64,000 nt of DNA from Chryseobacterium capnotolerans. Its GTDB lineage: Bacteria > Bacteroidota > Bacteroidia > Flavobacteriales > Weeksellaceae. Numbering within the stretch: position 1 is the stretch's first letter; every line of letters starts with the position of its first letter. The stretch lies in assembly GCF_021278965.1 (NCBI RefSeq), contig NZ_CP065589.1, positions 935,001 through 999,000 of the forward strand, in the 5' to 3' direction. The notes beneath the pieces were generated by a model. It saw nothing but the letters and a program-made list of their open reading frames with translations, did no database searches and was not told the DNA's origin. Below, one piece after another: positions 48,267 to 57,383 of the stretch. The position numbers and the translations under genes are program-made.

Positions 48267-49505
48267 TTATTGTGTTACCATTTGAAGAGTATTCTTGGAA
48301 ATTTGTTCCAATAATACATTTTTTTCATGGTAAAATTTATCAATGTGATCCATCTTCGCATTTCTTACTGTGAATAAAGATACATTTTTAATTGCTTCGG
48401 TTTTAAAAATTTTTTGAAGCTCTTCGTTAAGCTCTTCAAGATGATTAAATTTATCCTCCAGACATAATGCCAGTGAAATGGCAGAATTCTGCATCAGGGA
48501 AACTTTGATTTTATATTTAGATAAGAGTCCGAATATCAGGCTCATATGGTCTTCTGCAATAAAAGAGAAGTCTCTTGTCGAGATTTTTAAAAGGTCCTGA
48601 TTTTCTTTCAGAATATAAGACTCCTCCTGCTGGTTTTTATCTGAAGCACCTATTTTAGTTCCTTCCTTGGTAGGGTCTACAAAGGATTTTACATAAAAAG
48701 GAATGTTTTTTTGTTGTAAAGGCTGCAGCGTCTTCGGGTGAATTACGCTTGCTCCATAATAAGCCATTTCAATAGCCTCTTCATAAGAGATATTAGAAAG
48801 CAGAGATACATCACTGAATTTTCTTGGATCTCCGGTCATTACTCCCGGTACATCTTTCCAGATCGTCATGGCATCAGCATTTAAACAGTAAGCAAAAATA
48901 GCTCCTGAGTAGTCAGAACCTTCTCTCCCTAGCGTTACTGTAAAATTATTTTCGTCTGAACCAATGAAACCTTGCGTTACATAGCAAAGTTCAGGATTTA
49001 AATTGGAAATAAACTCTTCAGTTTTTACCCAGTCTACAACCCCTTCTCTGTAAGAGTTATCTGTTTTTACATAATCTCTTGCATCCAGCCATTGATTGGT
49101 AAATTGGATCTCATTCAGGTACTCACTTACGATTTTGGTAGAAATCATTTCCCCGCAGCTTACCACCTGATCATAGACAAAATTGTAGTTAGGAGACTTA
49201 TTTCTTCTTAAGAAAGAATCAATATCGTCAAAAAAGAGATTGATTTCAGCAAAAACCGCATGATTTTCTGGAAAAAGACCCTCCGCAATCTCAATGTGTT
49301 TTCGTTTTATCTTTTCAATCTCAGTTTGATAGTTATCCTTCTTGAAATAAAGTTCTACAACTTTTTCCAACTCATTGGTCGTTTTGCCCATTGCTGAAAT
49401 TACCAGCAAACATTTGGCAAATCCCTGGCTTTGAAGAACCATGGACACATTTTTTACACTGTCGGCGTCTTTTACAGACGCGCCACCAAACTTGAAAATT
49501 TTCAT
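48267..49505 (-). CDS. lysC: aspartate kinase
   Basis: A 412-residue monofunctional aspartokinase. It starts with KIFKFGGASV, continues with LVISAMGKTTN, YVTQGFIGSDENNFTVTLGREGSDYSGAIFAYCLNADAMTIWKDVPGVMTGDPR and the SYEEAIEMAYYGASVIHPKTLQPL block, all hallmarks of the family. The C-terminal 100 residues look like an ACT-type regulatory region (LMQNSAISLALCLED). The enzyme makes aspartyl phosphate for lysine, methionine and threonine synthesis and probably is feedback controlled through the ACT part. It is followed by the acyltransferase in the same orientation. Confidence 0.9.
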   Translation of the reverse strand: MKIFKFGGASVKDADSVKNVSMVLQSQGFAKCLLVISAMGKTTNELEKVVELYFKKDNYQTEIEKIKRKHIEIAEGLFPENHAVFAEINLFFDDIDSFLRRNKSPNYNFVYDQVVSCGEMISTKIVSEYLNEIQFTNQWLDARDYVKTDNSYREGVVDWVKTEEFISNLNPELCYVTQGFIGSDENNFTVTLGREGSDYSGAIFAYCLNADAMTIWKDVPGVMTGDPRKFSDVSLLSNISYEEAIEMAYYGASVIHPKTLQPLQQKNIPFYVKSFVDPTKEGTKIGASDKNQQEESYILKENQDLLKISTRDFSFIAEDHMSLIFGLLSKYKIKVSLMQNSAISLALCLEDKFNHLEELNEELQKIFKTEAIKNVSLFTVRNAKMDHIDKFYHEKNVLLEQISKNTLQMVTQ

Positions 49506-50055
49506 TAAATTGTTAAAAATAAAATTGTTAGATAAAAATTACATGAGTTTTTTACGGACGTCAAAATTATAAATTTACAACGAGATATGAAATAGGCAGG
49601 CAATGTGATAGAATTAAGATTTCATTAAAATTACCATGGCTGCATTATTTAATAGAGGTTGAACACAGGAATAGAGAGCATTAAGAGGGAATAAGAATCT
49701 TATTTATTCCATACTTTTATTTGATATTTCTTTATCGGGCTGCAAACATGAAATTTGTATTTATTCTAGAATGTATTCAATAGAAATGGACTTTAGTCAA
49801 AATCTGAGAACAAGATCAGAAATAAACACAATATAATAAGTACATTTTTTCAATGTTTCATTTCAACCTTTGAGTAAACTGAATTTTTCATTGGTTTGGG
49901 ATAAAGAAATGGAGAGGTAATCATAAGTTAATCTTTAATATTATGTTTTGTTGTGAGTGTATTGTGTTGATATACAGTGATTAAGTTCTTTTGTAATTAA
50001 ATTTTCTTAATGCAATAAATTTTCCGAAATTTGGGGGAAAAGTAAAAAAAAAAAT
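49506..50055. other. divergent intergenic region between lysC and fbp
   Basis: About 550 bases with no gene. Apart from the probable lysC promoter at its left end I see no riboswitch-like structure or repeat. For fbp only weak promoter matches (such as TAAATTTTC near 50012) are present. Confidence 0.5.
49561..49592 (-). promoter_or_regulatory. probable promoter of lysC
   Basis: On the minus strand TAATTTTGA (49561-49569) is preceded, 20 bases up, by TTT in place of TTG. The leader would be about 50 bases. Confidence 0.4.
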
Positions 50056-51072
50056 ATGTCAAATCAGCCATTACAGACTTTAGGAGAATTTCTTATCGAT
50101 AAACAGGACGATTTTCAATATTCAACAGGTGAATTTTCTCGTCTTCTAAGTGCAATAAGATTGGCTTCGAAAGTGGTTAACAGAGAAGTAAATAAAGCCG
50201 GAATTGTAGATATTACAGGAGCTGCAGGAAACCAGAATATTCAAGGGGAAGAACAGCAGAAATTAGATGTAATTGCTAATGAAATTTTTATTACGGCTTT
50301 GTCTCAAAGAGAGGTGGTTTGTGGTATTGCTTCTGAGGAAAATGACGATTTCATAGATATTAAATGTGGTGAAAATGGTCATTTAAGTAAATATGTTGTG
50401 TTAATTGATCCATTGGATGGATCTTCAAACATTGATGTAAACGTTTCTGTAGGAACGATCTTCTCTATTTACAGAAGAGTTACAGAACCTGGAACTCCAG
50501 TACAGCTGGAAGACTTCTTACAAAAAGGAGTGAACCAAATTGCAGCTGGATATGTAATCTATGGCTCTTCTACCATGATTGTTTATACAACAGGAAACGG
50601 AGTGAACGGGTTTACATTGGATCCTTCTTTGGGAACTTATTACCTTTCTCATCCTAATATGACTTTCCCAAAAACGGGTAAGATCTATTCTATTAATGAA
50701 GGAAACTATATTAAATTCCCTCAAGGAGTAAAAAATTATCTTAAATATTGCCAGATGGAAGAAGGAGATCGTCCTTACACTTCCAGATATATTGGTTCTC
50801 TGGTAGCAGATTTCCATAGAAATATGCTGAAAGGCGGAATTTATATTTATCCATCTTATTCCCAGGCACCCAATGGTAAATTAAGATTATTATACGAATG
50901 TAATCCAATGGCTTTCCTTGCAGAACAGGCGGGTGGAAAAGCTACGGATGGTTTCAGAAGAATTTTGGAAGTGGAGCCAACAGAACTTCACCAAAGAATT
51001 CCATTTTTCTGCGGAAGCATTGATATGGTAGAGAAAGCAGAAGAATTTATGCGTATTGACAGCGTAAAATAA
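50056..51072 (+). CDS. fbp: fructose-1,6-bisphosphatase, class I
   Basis: A 338-residue enzyme of the class I family. Diagnostic parts are [14 protein letters not shown], the metal-binding block [51 protein letters not shown], the [26 protein letters not shown] substrate region and [22 protein letters not shown]. It dephosphorylates fructose-1,6-bisphosphate in gluconeogenesis. Its length equals that of typical bacterial class I enzymes. The stop codon overlaps the menC start by one base (TAATG), so the two are translationally coupled. Confidence 0.95.
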   Translation: MSNQPLQTLGEFLIDKQDDFQYSTGEFSRLLSAIRLASKVVNREVNKAGIVDITGAAGNQNIQGEEQQKLDVIANEIFITALSQREVVCGIASEENDDFIDIKCGENGHLSKYVVLIDPLDGSSNIDVNVSVGTIFSIYRRVTEPGTPVQLEDFLQKGVNQIAAGYVIYGSSTMIVYTTGNGVNGFTLDPSLGTYYLSHPNMTFPKTGKIYSINEGNYIKFPQGVKNYLKYCQMEEGDRPYTSRYIGSLVADFHRNMLKGGIYIYPSYSQAPNGKLRLLYECNPMAFLAEQAGGKATDGFRRILEVEPTELHQRIPFFCGSIDMVEKAEEFMRIDSVK

Positions 51073-52076
51073 TGAAAGCATCCTATTTTAAATATTTATT
51101 AGAATTCAAACGCCCGAGTGGAACATCTCGCGGCGTTTTGCTTGATAAGGAGACCTTCATCCTTGAAATTTCAGAAAATGAAAAGAAAGGAGTGGGTGAG
51201 TGTGCCATCTTCAGAGGCCTGAGCTTTGATGACAGACCGGATTATGAAGAGAAATTAAAATGGCTTTGTGAAAACATTAACCAAAGCCTGGAGTTTCTGA
51301 AAGAAGAATTAAAAGATTTTCCGTCTATTTGGTTCGGATATGAACAAGCATTTCAGAACCTGAAGTTTGGAGCGAATCTTTATTTTCCAAGTGAGTTTAC
51401 AGAAGGAAAATCTGCTATCACAATTAATGGACTGATCTGGATGGGAGATGTTGCTTATATGGAAGAACAGATTCAGGATAAACTGGAGAAAGGATTTCAC
51501 TGTATCAAATTAAAAATCGGGGTCGATTGGAAATCAGAGCACGTTATTCTTCAGAAATTAAGAGAAAAATTCTCCAAAGAGCAGCTGGAACTGCGTGTGG
51601 ATGCTAACGGTGGATTCAGTAAAGAAGAAGCTGTGATTGTTCTTCAGCAACTGGCAGATTTACATATCCATTCCATAGAACAGCCTATTAAAGCTGGAAA
51701 TTGGACTGCTATGACTGAATTATGTGCTCAAACACCAACTCCAATTGCTTTGGATGAAGAATTGATCGGAATTACAGATCCTGAAGAGAAGAAAAGACTT
51801 TTAGAAACAATAAAGCCACAGTATATCATTTTGAAACCAGCCTTAATAGGTGGTTTTGCAGGATCTGATGAATGGATTTCGCTGGCTGAAGAGCAGAATA
51901 TTGGCTGGTGGATTACTTCTGCATTAGAAAGTAATATTGGTCTGAATGCTATTGCACAATATACCTTCACAAAAAAAAGTCCAATGCCGCAAGGTTTAGG
52001 CACTGGAGCTTTATTTACCAATAATTTTGAATCCGGCTTAGATCTCAGAAATGAGCTGTTGTGGTTCAAAATATAA
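51072..52076 (+). CDS. menC: o-succinylbenzoate synthase
   Basis: A 334-residue enolase-superfamily enzyme. The catalytic set is complete: KLKIG (Lys pair), LRVDANGG (Asp), SIEQPI (Glu), IALDEEL (Asp) and IILKPALIGG (Lys), with WWITSALESNIGLNAIAQ near the end. MenC dehydrates SHCHC to o-succinylbenzoate in menaquinone synthesis, the main respiratory quinone of flavobacteria. A racemase or epimerase of the same superfamily is a less likely alternative. The last 110 bases were once duplicated; a decayed copy lies at 52602-52711. Confidence 0.85.
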   Translation: MKASYFKYLLEFKRPSGTSRGVLLDKETFILEISENEKKGVGECAIFRGLSFDDRPDYEEKLKWLCENINQSLEFLKEELKDFPSIWFGYEQAFQNLKFGANLYFPSEFTEGKSAITINGLIWMGDVAYMEEQIQDKLEKGFHCIKLKIGVDWKSEHVILQKLREKFSKEQLELRVDANGGFSKEEAVIVLQQLADLHIHSIEQPIKAGNWTAMTELCAQTPTPIALDEELIGITDPEEKKRLLETIKPQYIILKPALIGGFAGSDEWISLAEEQNIGWWITSALESNIGLNAIAQYTFTKKSPMPQGLGTGALFTNNFESGLDLRNELLWFKI

Positions 52077-52083
52077 AAATGAA

Positions 52084-52236
52084 TTAACAAGTTGGGTTAC
52101 CTGAGTGCTCCCAATCCCATTCTTTGCAACATCTGGCTCTAAAATCCCATATGTTGCAGCCTATGGGCACTACCGGAATATTTCCTCCGTTAATAGTTTT
52201 TAACTCTCTTTTGTTTAATTTTTTTAGATTTTTCAT
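52084..52236 (-). CDS. GG-leader bacteriocin-like peptide 1 (50 aa)
   Basis: MKNLKKLNKRELKTINGG is a leader that ends in Gly-Gly, the type cleaved by C39-peptidase ABC transporters, followed by a 32-residue core with four Cys (GCNIW...RCCKEW...PTC). This is the bacteriocin-like family often found in Chryseobacterium. It lacks the final CPDxPPPxC piece present in peptides 2 and 3, stopping at the TC. It converges with menC, its stop being only 7 bases from the menC stop. Natural function is unknown; an antimicrobial or signalling role is inferred from the leader. Confidence 0.8.
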   Translation of the reverse strand: MKNLKKLNKRELKTINGGNIPVVPIGCNIWDFRARCCKEWDWEHSGNPTC

Positions 52237-52282
52237 GATTGTTATTAGTTTGGATTGATATTATTATCTAGTGATGAAAAAA

Positions 52283-52453
52283 TTAGCCACAAAACGGAGG
52301 GGGTGCATCCGGGCATGTAGGACTGTTACAATATTCAGTTTGCCACTCTCTACAGCATCTTTTTCCTCCATCCCATGTATCACAGCCAATAGGAATATCT
52401 CCTCCTTTAACGGTCTTTAGCTGTGCTCTCTGAAGTCTTTTTAGATTTTTCAT
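52283..52453 (-). CDS. GG-leader bacteriocin-like peptide 2 (56 aa)
   Basis: Leader MKNLKRLQRAQLKTVKGG, then a core with six Cys: GCDTWDGGKRCCREWQTEYC...TCPDAPPPFCG. The Cys spacing (C, CC, C, C, C) matches peptide 3 and is suited to three disulphides. It lies 46 bases upstream of peptide 1 on the same strand. No processing transporter is present in this window. Confidence 0.85.
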   Translation of the reverse strand: MKNLKRLQRAQLKTVKGGDIPIGCDTWDGGKRCCREWQTEYCNSPTCPDAPPPFCG

Positions 52454-52601
52454 AGTTGATATATTTTTAATGAATGATAATTAGATCTGATTTTGAAATG
52501 AAATTATTCTGGAAATATAAAGATATTCACATGTTCTGAATCCCAACATGTACAGTGTTTTGTGAAATCATTCCATGTCATTACTAATAAAGGATCATTA
52601 A

Positions 52602-52711
52602 TAAAAAAGTCCAATACCACAAAGTTTAAGGTATTGGAGCTTTATGGGGAAAATTTTTGAATCTGGTTTTGTCTCATAAATGAGTTGTTTTTTGATTCAA
52701 AATATAAAGGT
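52602..52711 (+). pseudogene. decayed copy of the menC 3' end
   Basis: About 110 bases align with the last part of menC (51971-52080), including the blocks AGTCCAAT, GGAGCTTTAT, TTTTTGAATC and TTCAAAATATAAA in the same order. It carries many substitutions and no open frame. It lies between peptide genes 2 and 3, mirroring menC beside peptide 1. This indicates an old tandem duplication that took the end of menC together with a peptide gene. Confidence 0.8.
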
Positions 52712-52721
52712 GAAAGAGTGA

Positions 52722-52889
52722 CTAGCAATATGGAGGTGGTGAATCCGGACACGTAGTACCGCCACAGTAACCTGGAGCCCATGCTCTGCAGCATCCTTCA
52801 AGTGGATTCCAGCTATTACATCCCAGAGGAGGTCTTCCTCCATTAATTTGCTTTAATTCTCCTTTGTTTAATTTTCTTAGATTTTTCAT
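52722..52889 (-). CDS. GG-leader bacteriocin-like peptide 3 (55 aa)
   Basis: Leader MKNLRKLNKGELKQINGG, then a six-Cys core GCNSWNPLEGCCRAWAPGYC...TCPDSPPPYC. It is closest to peptide 2 in core and to peptide 1 in leader. Its stop is 11 bases from the menC fragment, just as peptide 1 abuts menC itself. Confidence 0.85.
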   Translation of the reverse strand: MKNLRKLNKGELKQINGGRPPLGCNSWNPLEGCCRAWAPGYCGGTTCPDSPPPYC

Positions 52890-53360
52890 TGTTAATATTT
52901 TAGTTTGTTTGATAAGTAAATATCCAAAATCATTTTAAATTATACAACATGAGGTGAGTTAATTTATTGATTTTTAACAGAATGATAGAATTTTTGTATT
53001 AATATGTCAAATATGAGAGCTTAAATAGATCAACCAATATTCATAAAAATAGTCACAAAGAAAAATTCCTGCAAAATGATGTGTAGGAATAATAAGAGCG
53101 TTCGGAGATTCTTAAAGGATATAGTAATTGTTGGCTCGGATAGTCTATTGCTTTTTTTAGATTGTTGTAATTAAATCACATCTTTTACGAAAATGGCTTT
53201 CTTTATATAAGTTAAAATATAAGAAAACCTTTTTTTAATCTTTTTCATGATAAAAAAATTGTAATTCTCTATTATTTGAATTGGCAATCATTATGCCATC
53301 TTTCAAGTTTGAATCAACTTTAACATTGGTTTGGTTTTATAATATTTTTTTAATTAATCA
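52890..53360. other. A+T-rich intergenic stretch upstream of peptide 3
   Basis: No gene or RNA is recognised. A short dyad ATTCCT / AGGAAT occurs at about 53064-53089. The promoter of peptide 3 should lie near 52930, where TGATTTTGG is a near match to TAnnTTTGY on the minus strand. Confidence 0.4.
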
Positions 53361-54491
53361 TTAAGAAATAATTGTGAAAATATTTTCGTTATTTTTAGTT
53401 CTATTGCTGATAAGATTTCGATCTATTCCATATAAATTTTGAAAAATATCATTCTGAACCTGTGAACTGGAAAGGTATCCCCAATGATTTCCAACTTCAT
53501 ATTTAAAGCCGCTCAATACATCATCTTTCACAAAAGTACAGTCGATGATAGAAACAATATCTTTATAGGGTGTAATATCACTCGGTCCGTTTTTTCCCAG
53601 TCTTGGAGTAAGGATGTTTTTCGTAAACTGTGAGGCTCCCAGAATCAGATCCTGCCTGTTCAGATAAATAGAAATCCGGTTGGCAAGCAATGGTAGTTTA
53701 TTAAAAGAGTCTTCAGAATCTTCAAATACTTTATAAGAAACATCGGCATTCAATAGTAGGACCTGATCAATAACTCTAAGAATATTTTCCCTTTTAAGAC
53801 TGTATAGCATACTTTGAAGGACTCTGTTTCCAAGAGAATGAGTCATCATGTGAATTCTTTGGTTACAAGGAATCAGATCACGGTTTGAAAAAATATCCTT
53901 TAAAAATTGAGTGTAAAAATAGAAGAGTCTCAGCAATGATGTTCCGGAGTTGATGCTGGATGCCTTGTCATCAAAATAACTCAATGGAATAATACTGCCG
54001 GAAGCCGGCCAGCTTACAAACAAAATATGCTCAACAGGAGAGGCCGGATTATCAATGAATAATCTTTTAAGATCAATCATTGCTTTTAATTCATCATCAA
54101 AATCATACAGATAGCCGTGGATAAATATCAGTACATCACTTCTGTCTTTGGTGGCAGACATATTTTTGTACAGTTCGTAGAATAGCTTTTGAGTTCCGCC
54201 AAGATTATTGGCTGTAAGTGGAGATTCTTTGATGCCTTTTTCTTTCAATAAAACTTCCAGAACGTCTTCATAACCTTGCTTTTCAGGCTCGGAGAAGAGT
54301 TTGTAATTCAGGATATTTCTATTGGTATAATCTTTTTTCTTTTTGGCCGCAGCGGTAGGTTCCTTATAATTGTCAAAATCACATTTTGCGATCCTGAAAT
54401 TAGGAATTGAATATTCGTCATTGGAAAAAGAATCTACTTTTTCGCCTTTATGACGAATGATTTTCCGATTGCTTAAGATATAAACAGCCAT
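53361..54491 (-). CDS. alpha/beta hydrolase of the DUF900 type
   Basis: A 376-residue cytoplasmic protein. The hydrolase core has DVLIFIHGYLYDFDDEL (oxyanion region), HILFVSWPASGSIIP and the nucleophile MMTHSLGNRVLQSML, followed by VDQVLLLNADVSY-like sequence (RVIDQVLLLNADVSYKVF) typical of DUF900 esterase/lipase-like proteins. The catalytic His is likely in the EVGNHWGYL segment. No signal peptide. Substrate unknown. It is divergent from glnS and next to the peptide cluster, but no functional link can be shown. Confidence 0.75.
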   Translation of the reverse strand: MAVYILSNRKIIRHKGEKVDSFSNDEYSIPNFRIAKCDFDNYKEPTAAAKKKKDYTNRNILNYKLFSEPEKQGYEDVLEVLLKEKGIKESPLTANNLGGTQKLFYELYKNMSATKDRSDVLIFIHGYLYDFDDELKAMIDLKRLFIDNPASPVEHILFVSWPASGSIIPLSYFDDKASSINSGTSLLRLFYFYTQFLKDIFSNRDLIPCNQRIHMMTHSLGNRVLQSMLYSLKRENILRVIDQVLLLNADVSYKVFEDSEDSFNKLPLLANRISIYLNRQDLILGASQFTKNILTPRLGKNGPSDITPYKDIVSIIDCTFVKDDVLSGFKYEVGNHWGYLSSSQVQNDIFQNLYGIDRNLISNRTKNNENIFTIIS

Positions 54492-54578
54492 AAGCGATAA
54501 TTTGGTACGATGGTTTTAGCTTTTCCTAAATTAATGAAAAATACTGAATTACAATGTATATGACTGAAAAATTATCAT

Positions 54579-54610
54579 TTTCAAAAACGCTTATTTTTCC
54601 GTAACTTTGT
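54579..54610 (+). promoter_or_regulatory. promoter of glnS
   Basis: TAACTTTGT (54602-54610) fits TAnnTTTGY exactly; 20 bases upstream is TTT in place of TTG. The leader would be about 28 bases. Confidence 0.5.
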
Positions 54611-54644
54611 ACCACTTTTTTTGCTATAAACAAAAGCTAATTTA

Positions 54645-56318
54645 ATGGAAGAAGAAAAAAAATCACTCAATTTTATTGAGCAAATTATTGAAGATGATCT
54701 GGCAAACGGTTTGAACAAGGATCAGATCCGTTTCCGTTTTCCGCCTGAACCTAATGGTTACCTGCATGTAGGGCATACAAAAGCCATCTGCATCAACTTT
54801 GGGCTGGGTGAAAAATACAACGCTCCTGTAAACCTTCGTTTCGACGATACGAACCCTGAAAAAGAAGAACAGGAATTCGTAGATTCTATCATGAAAGACG
54901 TTGAATGGTTAGGTTTCAAATGGGATAAAGTTTTGTACGCATCCGATTACTTCCAGCAGCTTTACGATTGGGCAGTACAATTAATTAAAGAAGGAAAAGC
55001 TTATGTAGATGAGCAGCCATCTGAAGTGATTACTGAGCAAAGAAAAAATCCTGCAGAACCAGGAATTGAATCTCCATACAGAAACCGTCCTGTTGAAGAG
55101 TCTTTGGATTTATTCGAAAGGATGAAAAACGGAGAATTTGAAAGCGGTTCCATGTCTCTTCGTGCAAAAATCGATATGGTTTCACCTAACATGAATATGC
55201 GTGACCCTGTGATGTACAGAATTTTGAATAAGCCTCACCACAGAACAGGTACGGCTTGGAAAATTTATCCAATGTACGACTGGGCTCATGGTGAATCCGA
55301 TTATATTGAGCAAATTTCGCACTCGCTTTGTTCTTTGGAGTTTGAAAATCACAGACCATTATACAACTGGTATTTAGATCAGGTTTACGAAGAAGGAAAG
55401 GTTAAAAACAAGCAGAGGGAATTTGCAAGGATGAATGTTTCCTATATGATTACTTCCAAAAGAAAGTTACAGAGATTGGTCGCTGAAGGAGTGGTAACAG
55501 GATGGGATGATCCAAGAATGCCTACCATTTCCGGGATGAGAAGAAAAGGATTCACACCCACTGCTATCAGAAACTTTATTGATAAAGTAGGAGTGGCAAA
55601 AAGAGAAAACCTTATCGAAATCCAGTTGCTTGATTTCTGCGTACGTGAAGATCTGAATAAAGTAGCTAAACGTGTGATGACCGTAGTAGATCCTGTAAAA
55701 TTGGTGATCGAAAACTACCCGGAAGATAAAGAGGAATGGGTGGAAACTGAAAATAATCCTGAACAGGAAAATGCAGGAACCAGAGAAATTCCTTTCTCAA
55801 GAGAATTGTATATTGAACGTGAAGACTTCAAAGAAGAAGCTAATAATAAATTCTTCAGACTGAAATTAGGCGGTGAAGTTCGTCTAAAATCAGCATACAT
55901 CATCAAAGCTGAAAGAGTAGAGAAGGATGAAAATGGAGAAATCACAACCATCTATGCTACTTATGATGAGAAAAGTAAGTCTGGAAGCGGAACAGAAGAA
56001 AGTTTAAGAAAAGTAAAAGGAACACTTCACTGGGTATCTGCAAAACATGCAATTCCTGTAGAAGTAAGAATTTATAACCAATTGTTTACAGTAGAACAGC
56101 CTGATGCTGAAAAAGATGTAGACTTCTTAAACTTCATCAATCCTGAATCTGTAACTACAGTTCAAGGTTTTGCTGAACCAAGCCTGAAATATGTTGCTGT
56201 TGGAGAACCGCTTCAATTCCAAAGAATCGGATATTTTACAAAAGATCAGGATTCTACGGATGCTGCCTTGGTATTCAACCGTACGGTAACACTAAAAGAT
56301 TCTTATAAGCCTGAATAA
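54645..56318 (+). CDS. glnS: glutaminyl-tRNA synthetase
   Basis: A 557-residue class I synthetase, the usual length for bacterial GlnS. It has RFPPEPNGYLHVGHTKAICINFG (HIGH motif), the substrate region NLRFDDTNPEKE, PMYDWAHGESDYIEQISHSLCSLEFENHRPLYNWYL and the KMSKS-like MITSKRKLQRLV. The C-terminal anticodon-binding beta-barrels contain the GlnS-type GTLHWVSAKHAIPVEVRIYNQLF. It charges tRNA-Gln directly in the cytoplasm. GltX is excluded by the length and by the PPEPNGYLH motif. Confidence 0.95.
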   Translation: MEEEKKSLNFIEQIIEDDLANGLNKDQIRFRFPPEPNGYLHVGHTKAICINFGLGEKYNAPVNLRFDDTNPEKEEQEFVDSIMKDVEWLGFKWDKVLYASDYFQQLYDWAVQLIKEGKAYVDEQPSEVITEQRKNPAEPGIESPYRNRPVEESLDLFERMKNGEFESGSMSLRAKIDMVSPNMNMRDPVMYRILNKPHHRTGTAWKIYPMYDWAHGESDYIEQISHSLCSLEFENHRPLYNWYLDQVYEEGKVKNKQREFARMNVSYMITSKRKLQRLVAEGVVTGWDDPRMPTISGMRRKGFTPTAIRNFIDKVGVAKRENLIEIQLLDFCVREDLNKVAKRVMTVVDPVKLVIENYPEDKEEWVETENNPEQENAGTREIPFSRELYIEREDFKEEANNKFFRLKLGGEVRLKSAYIIKAERVEKDENGEITTIYATYDEKSKSGSGTEESLRKVKGTLHWVSAKHAIPVEVRIYNQLFTVEQPDAEKDVDFLNFINPESVTTVQGFAEPSLKYVAVGEPLQFQRIGYFTKDQDSTDAALVFNRTVTLKDSYKPE

Positions 56319-56343
56319 TTTTCAGGAATCATTATAAAATAAA

Positions 56344-56375
56344 AACAGGACTTAGAAATAAGTCCTGTTTTTTTA
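56344..56375. terminator. bidirectional terminator between glnS and the dehydrogenase gene
   Basis: A perfect 11-bp stem AACAGGACTTA / TAAGTCCTGTT with GAAA loop, flanked by T on the right and A on the left, so it can end transcription from both sides. The genes are convergent. Confidence 0.85.
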
Positions 56376-56401
56376 TAGTTTGAAGTATGATTTTTTCAAA
56401 T

Positions 56402-57298
56402 CTATTTCAGGAAATCTTTGTCCTGATAAGAAGGATTAGGATATTTATAAAATCCTTCACCAGTCAGAACACCCAGCTTTCCTTTATCAATATAATCTTG
56501 TTTTAGTTTTTCAACAGCTTTTATCTTTAGCGGATCCTGTGTTTCTTCTGCTTCCATCTTGTTGATGTTATAGGCTGTGTTAATTCCCACAACGTCCAGA
56601 ATTCCAAACGGACCTGTAGGAGCACCAGTAGCTACCATCCATGTTTTGTCAATTGTTTCAACATCCGCTACTCCGTCTACCCAAAGATTCACAGCTGCGC
56701 CAAGCAATGGAACAAGCAATGAGTTGACAATATATCCTGGCTGTTCCTTGTTGATTGGCAATGCTACCATACCAATGGCTTTGGCAAATTTTATAACAGA
56801 GTCAAATACTTCCTGTGAAGTTTCAGGATGACGCATTACTTCTCCGGTATTATGCTTCCAGATTTCATTGGCAAAATGGAGCGCTACAAATTGTGCAGGT
56901 CTTCCTGTAGCTTCGGCAAACTGACTCGGAAGGAGAGTGGAAGAGTTGGTTGCAAACACTGTTTTTTCCGGAGCCACCTGGGAAAGCTTATGATAAAACT
57001 CGATTTTAATATTCGGATCTTCAGGAACCGCTTCTATCAGAAGATCTGCATCTTTTACTGCCTCAGCAAGATCCGAAGTATAGCTAAGGTTTTTAAAGGC
57101 TGTCTCCAATTCCTTCGGTGTCGCATGTAAATCTTGTTGATATGCTTCACTTAAAGCCGTGAACTTCCTTTTGGCTTTTTCCAATACCTCATCATTGATA
57201 TCATAAACTGTAACTTTAAATCCGTGATAAGCTGTCTGGAAGGCAATCTGATATCCTAATACACCACTTCCGGCTATCGTTATATTTTTAAAATCCAT
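56402..57298 (-). CDS. 3-hydroxyacyl-CoA dehydrogenase, NAD-binding (short form)
   Basis: A 298-residue enzyme. The N-terminal Rossmann motif is AGSGVLGYQIAFQTAYHGFKVTVYDI; LLIEAVPEDPNIKIEFYHKL and FATNSSTLLPSQFAEATGRPAQFVALHFANEIWKHNTGEVM show the catalytic Ser, His and Glu region. The C-terminal half (GYIVNSLLVPLLGAAVNLWVDGVAD, GPFGILDVVGI, GFYKYPNP) is the helical dimer domain. It converts 3-hydroxyacyl-CoA to 3-ketoacyl-CoA; a short-chain hydroxybutyryl-type role is likely. It lies just downstream of oleate hydratase, so fatty-acid metabolism is a common theme, though a strong hairpin separates them. Confidence 0.9.
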   Translation of the reverse strand: MDFKNITIAGSGVLGYQIAFQTAYHGFKVTVYDINDEVLEKAKRKFTALSEAYQQDLHATPKELETAFKNLSYTSDLAEAVKDADLLIEAVPEDPNIKIEFYHKLSQVAPEKTVFATNSSTLLPSQFAEATGRPAQFVALHFANEIWKHNTGEVMRHPETSQEVFDSVIKFAKAIGMVALPINKEQPGYIVNSLLVPLLGAAVNLWVDGVADVETIDKTWMVATGAPTGPFGILDVVGINTAYNINKMEAEETQDPLKIKAVEKLKQDYIDKGKLGVLTGEGFYKYPNPSYQDKDFLK

Positions 57299-57322
57299 AA
57301 GATTTATTTTTGTATTGAAGAA

Positions 57323-57362
57323 GTTGTTTTAAAAGTAAATGATAATATACTTTTAAAACAAC
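57323..57362 (-). terminator. stem-loop between oleate hydratase and the dehydrogenase
   Basis: A perfect 15-bp stem (GTTGTTTTAAAAGTA / TACTTTTAAAACAAC, loop of 10). Only a weak T-rich tract follows on the minus strand, so it may act as a partial terminator or an mRNA stabiliser. Confidence 0.5.
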
Positions 57363-57383
57363 CTTATGTTTATAGAGTGTTGA

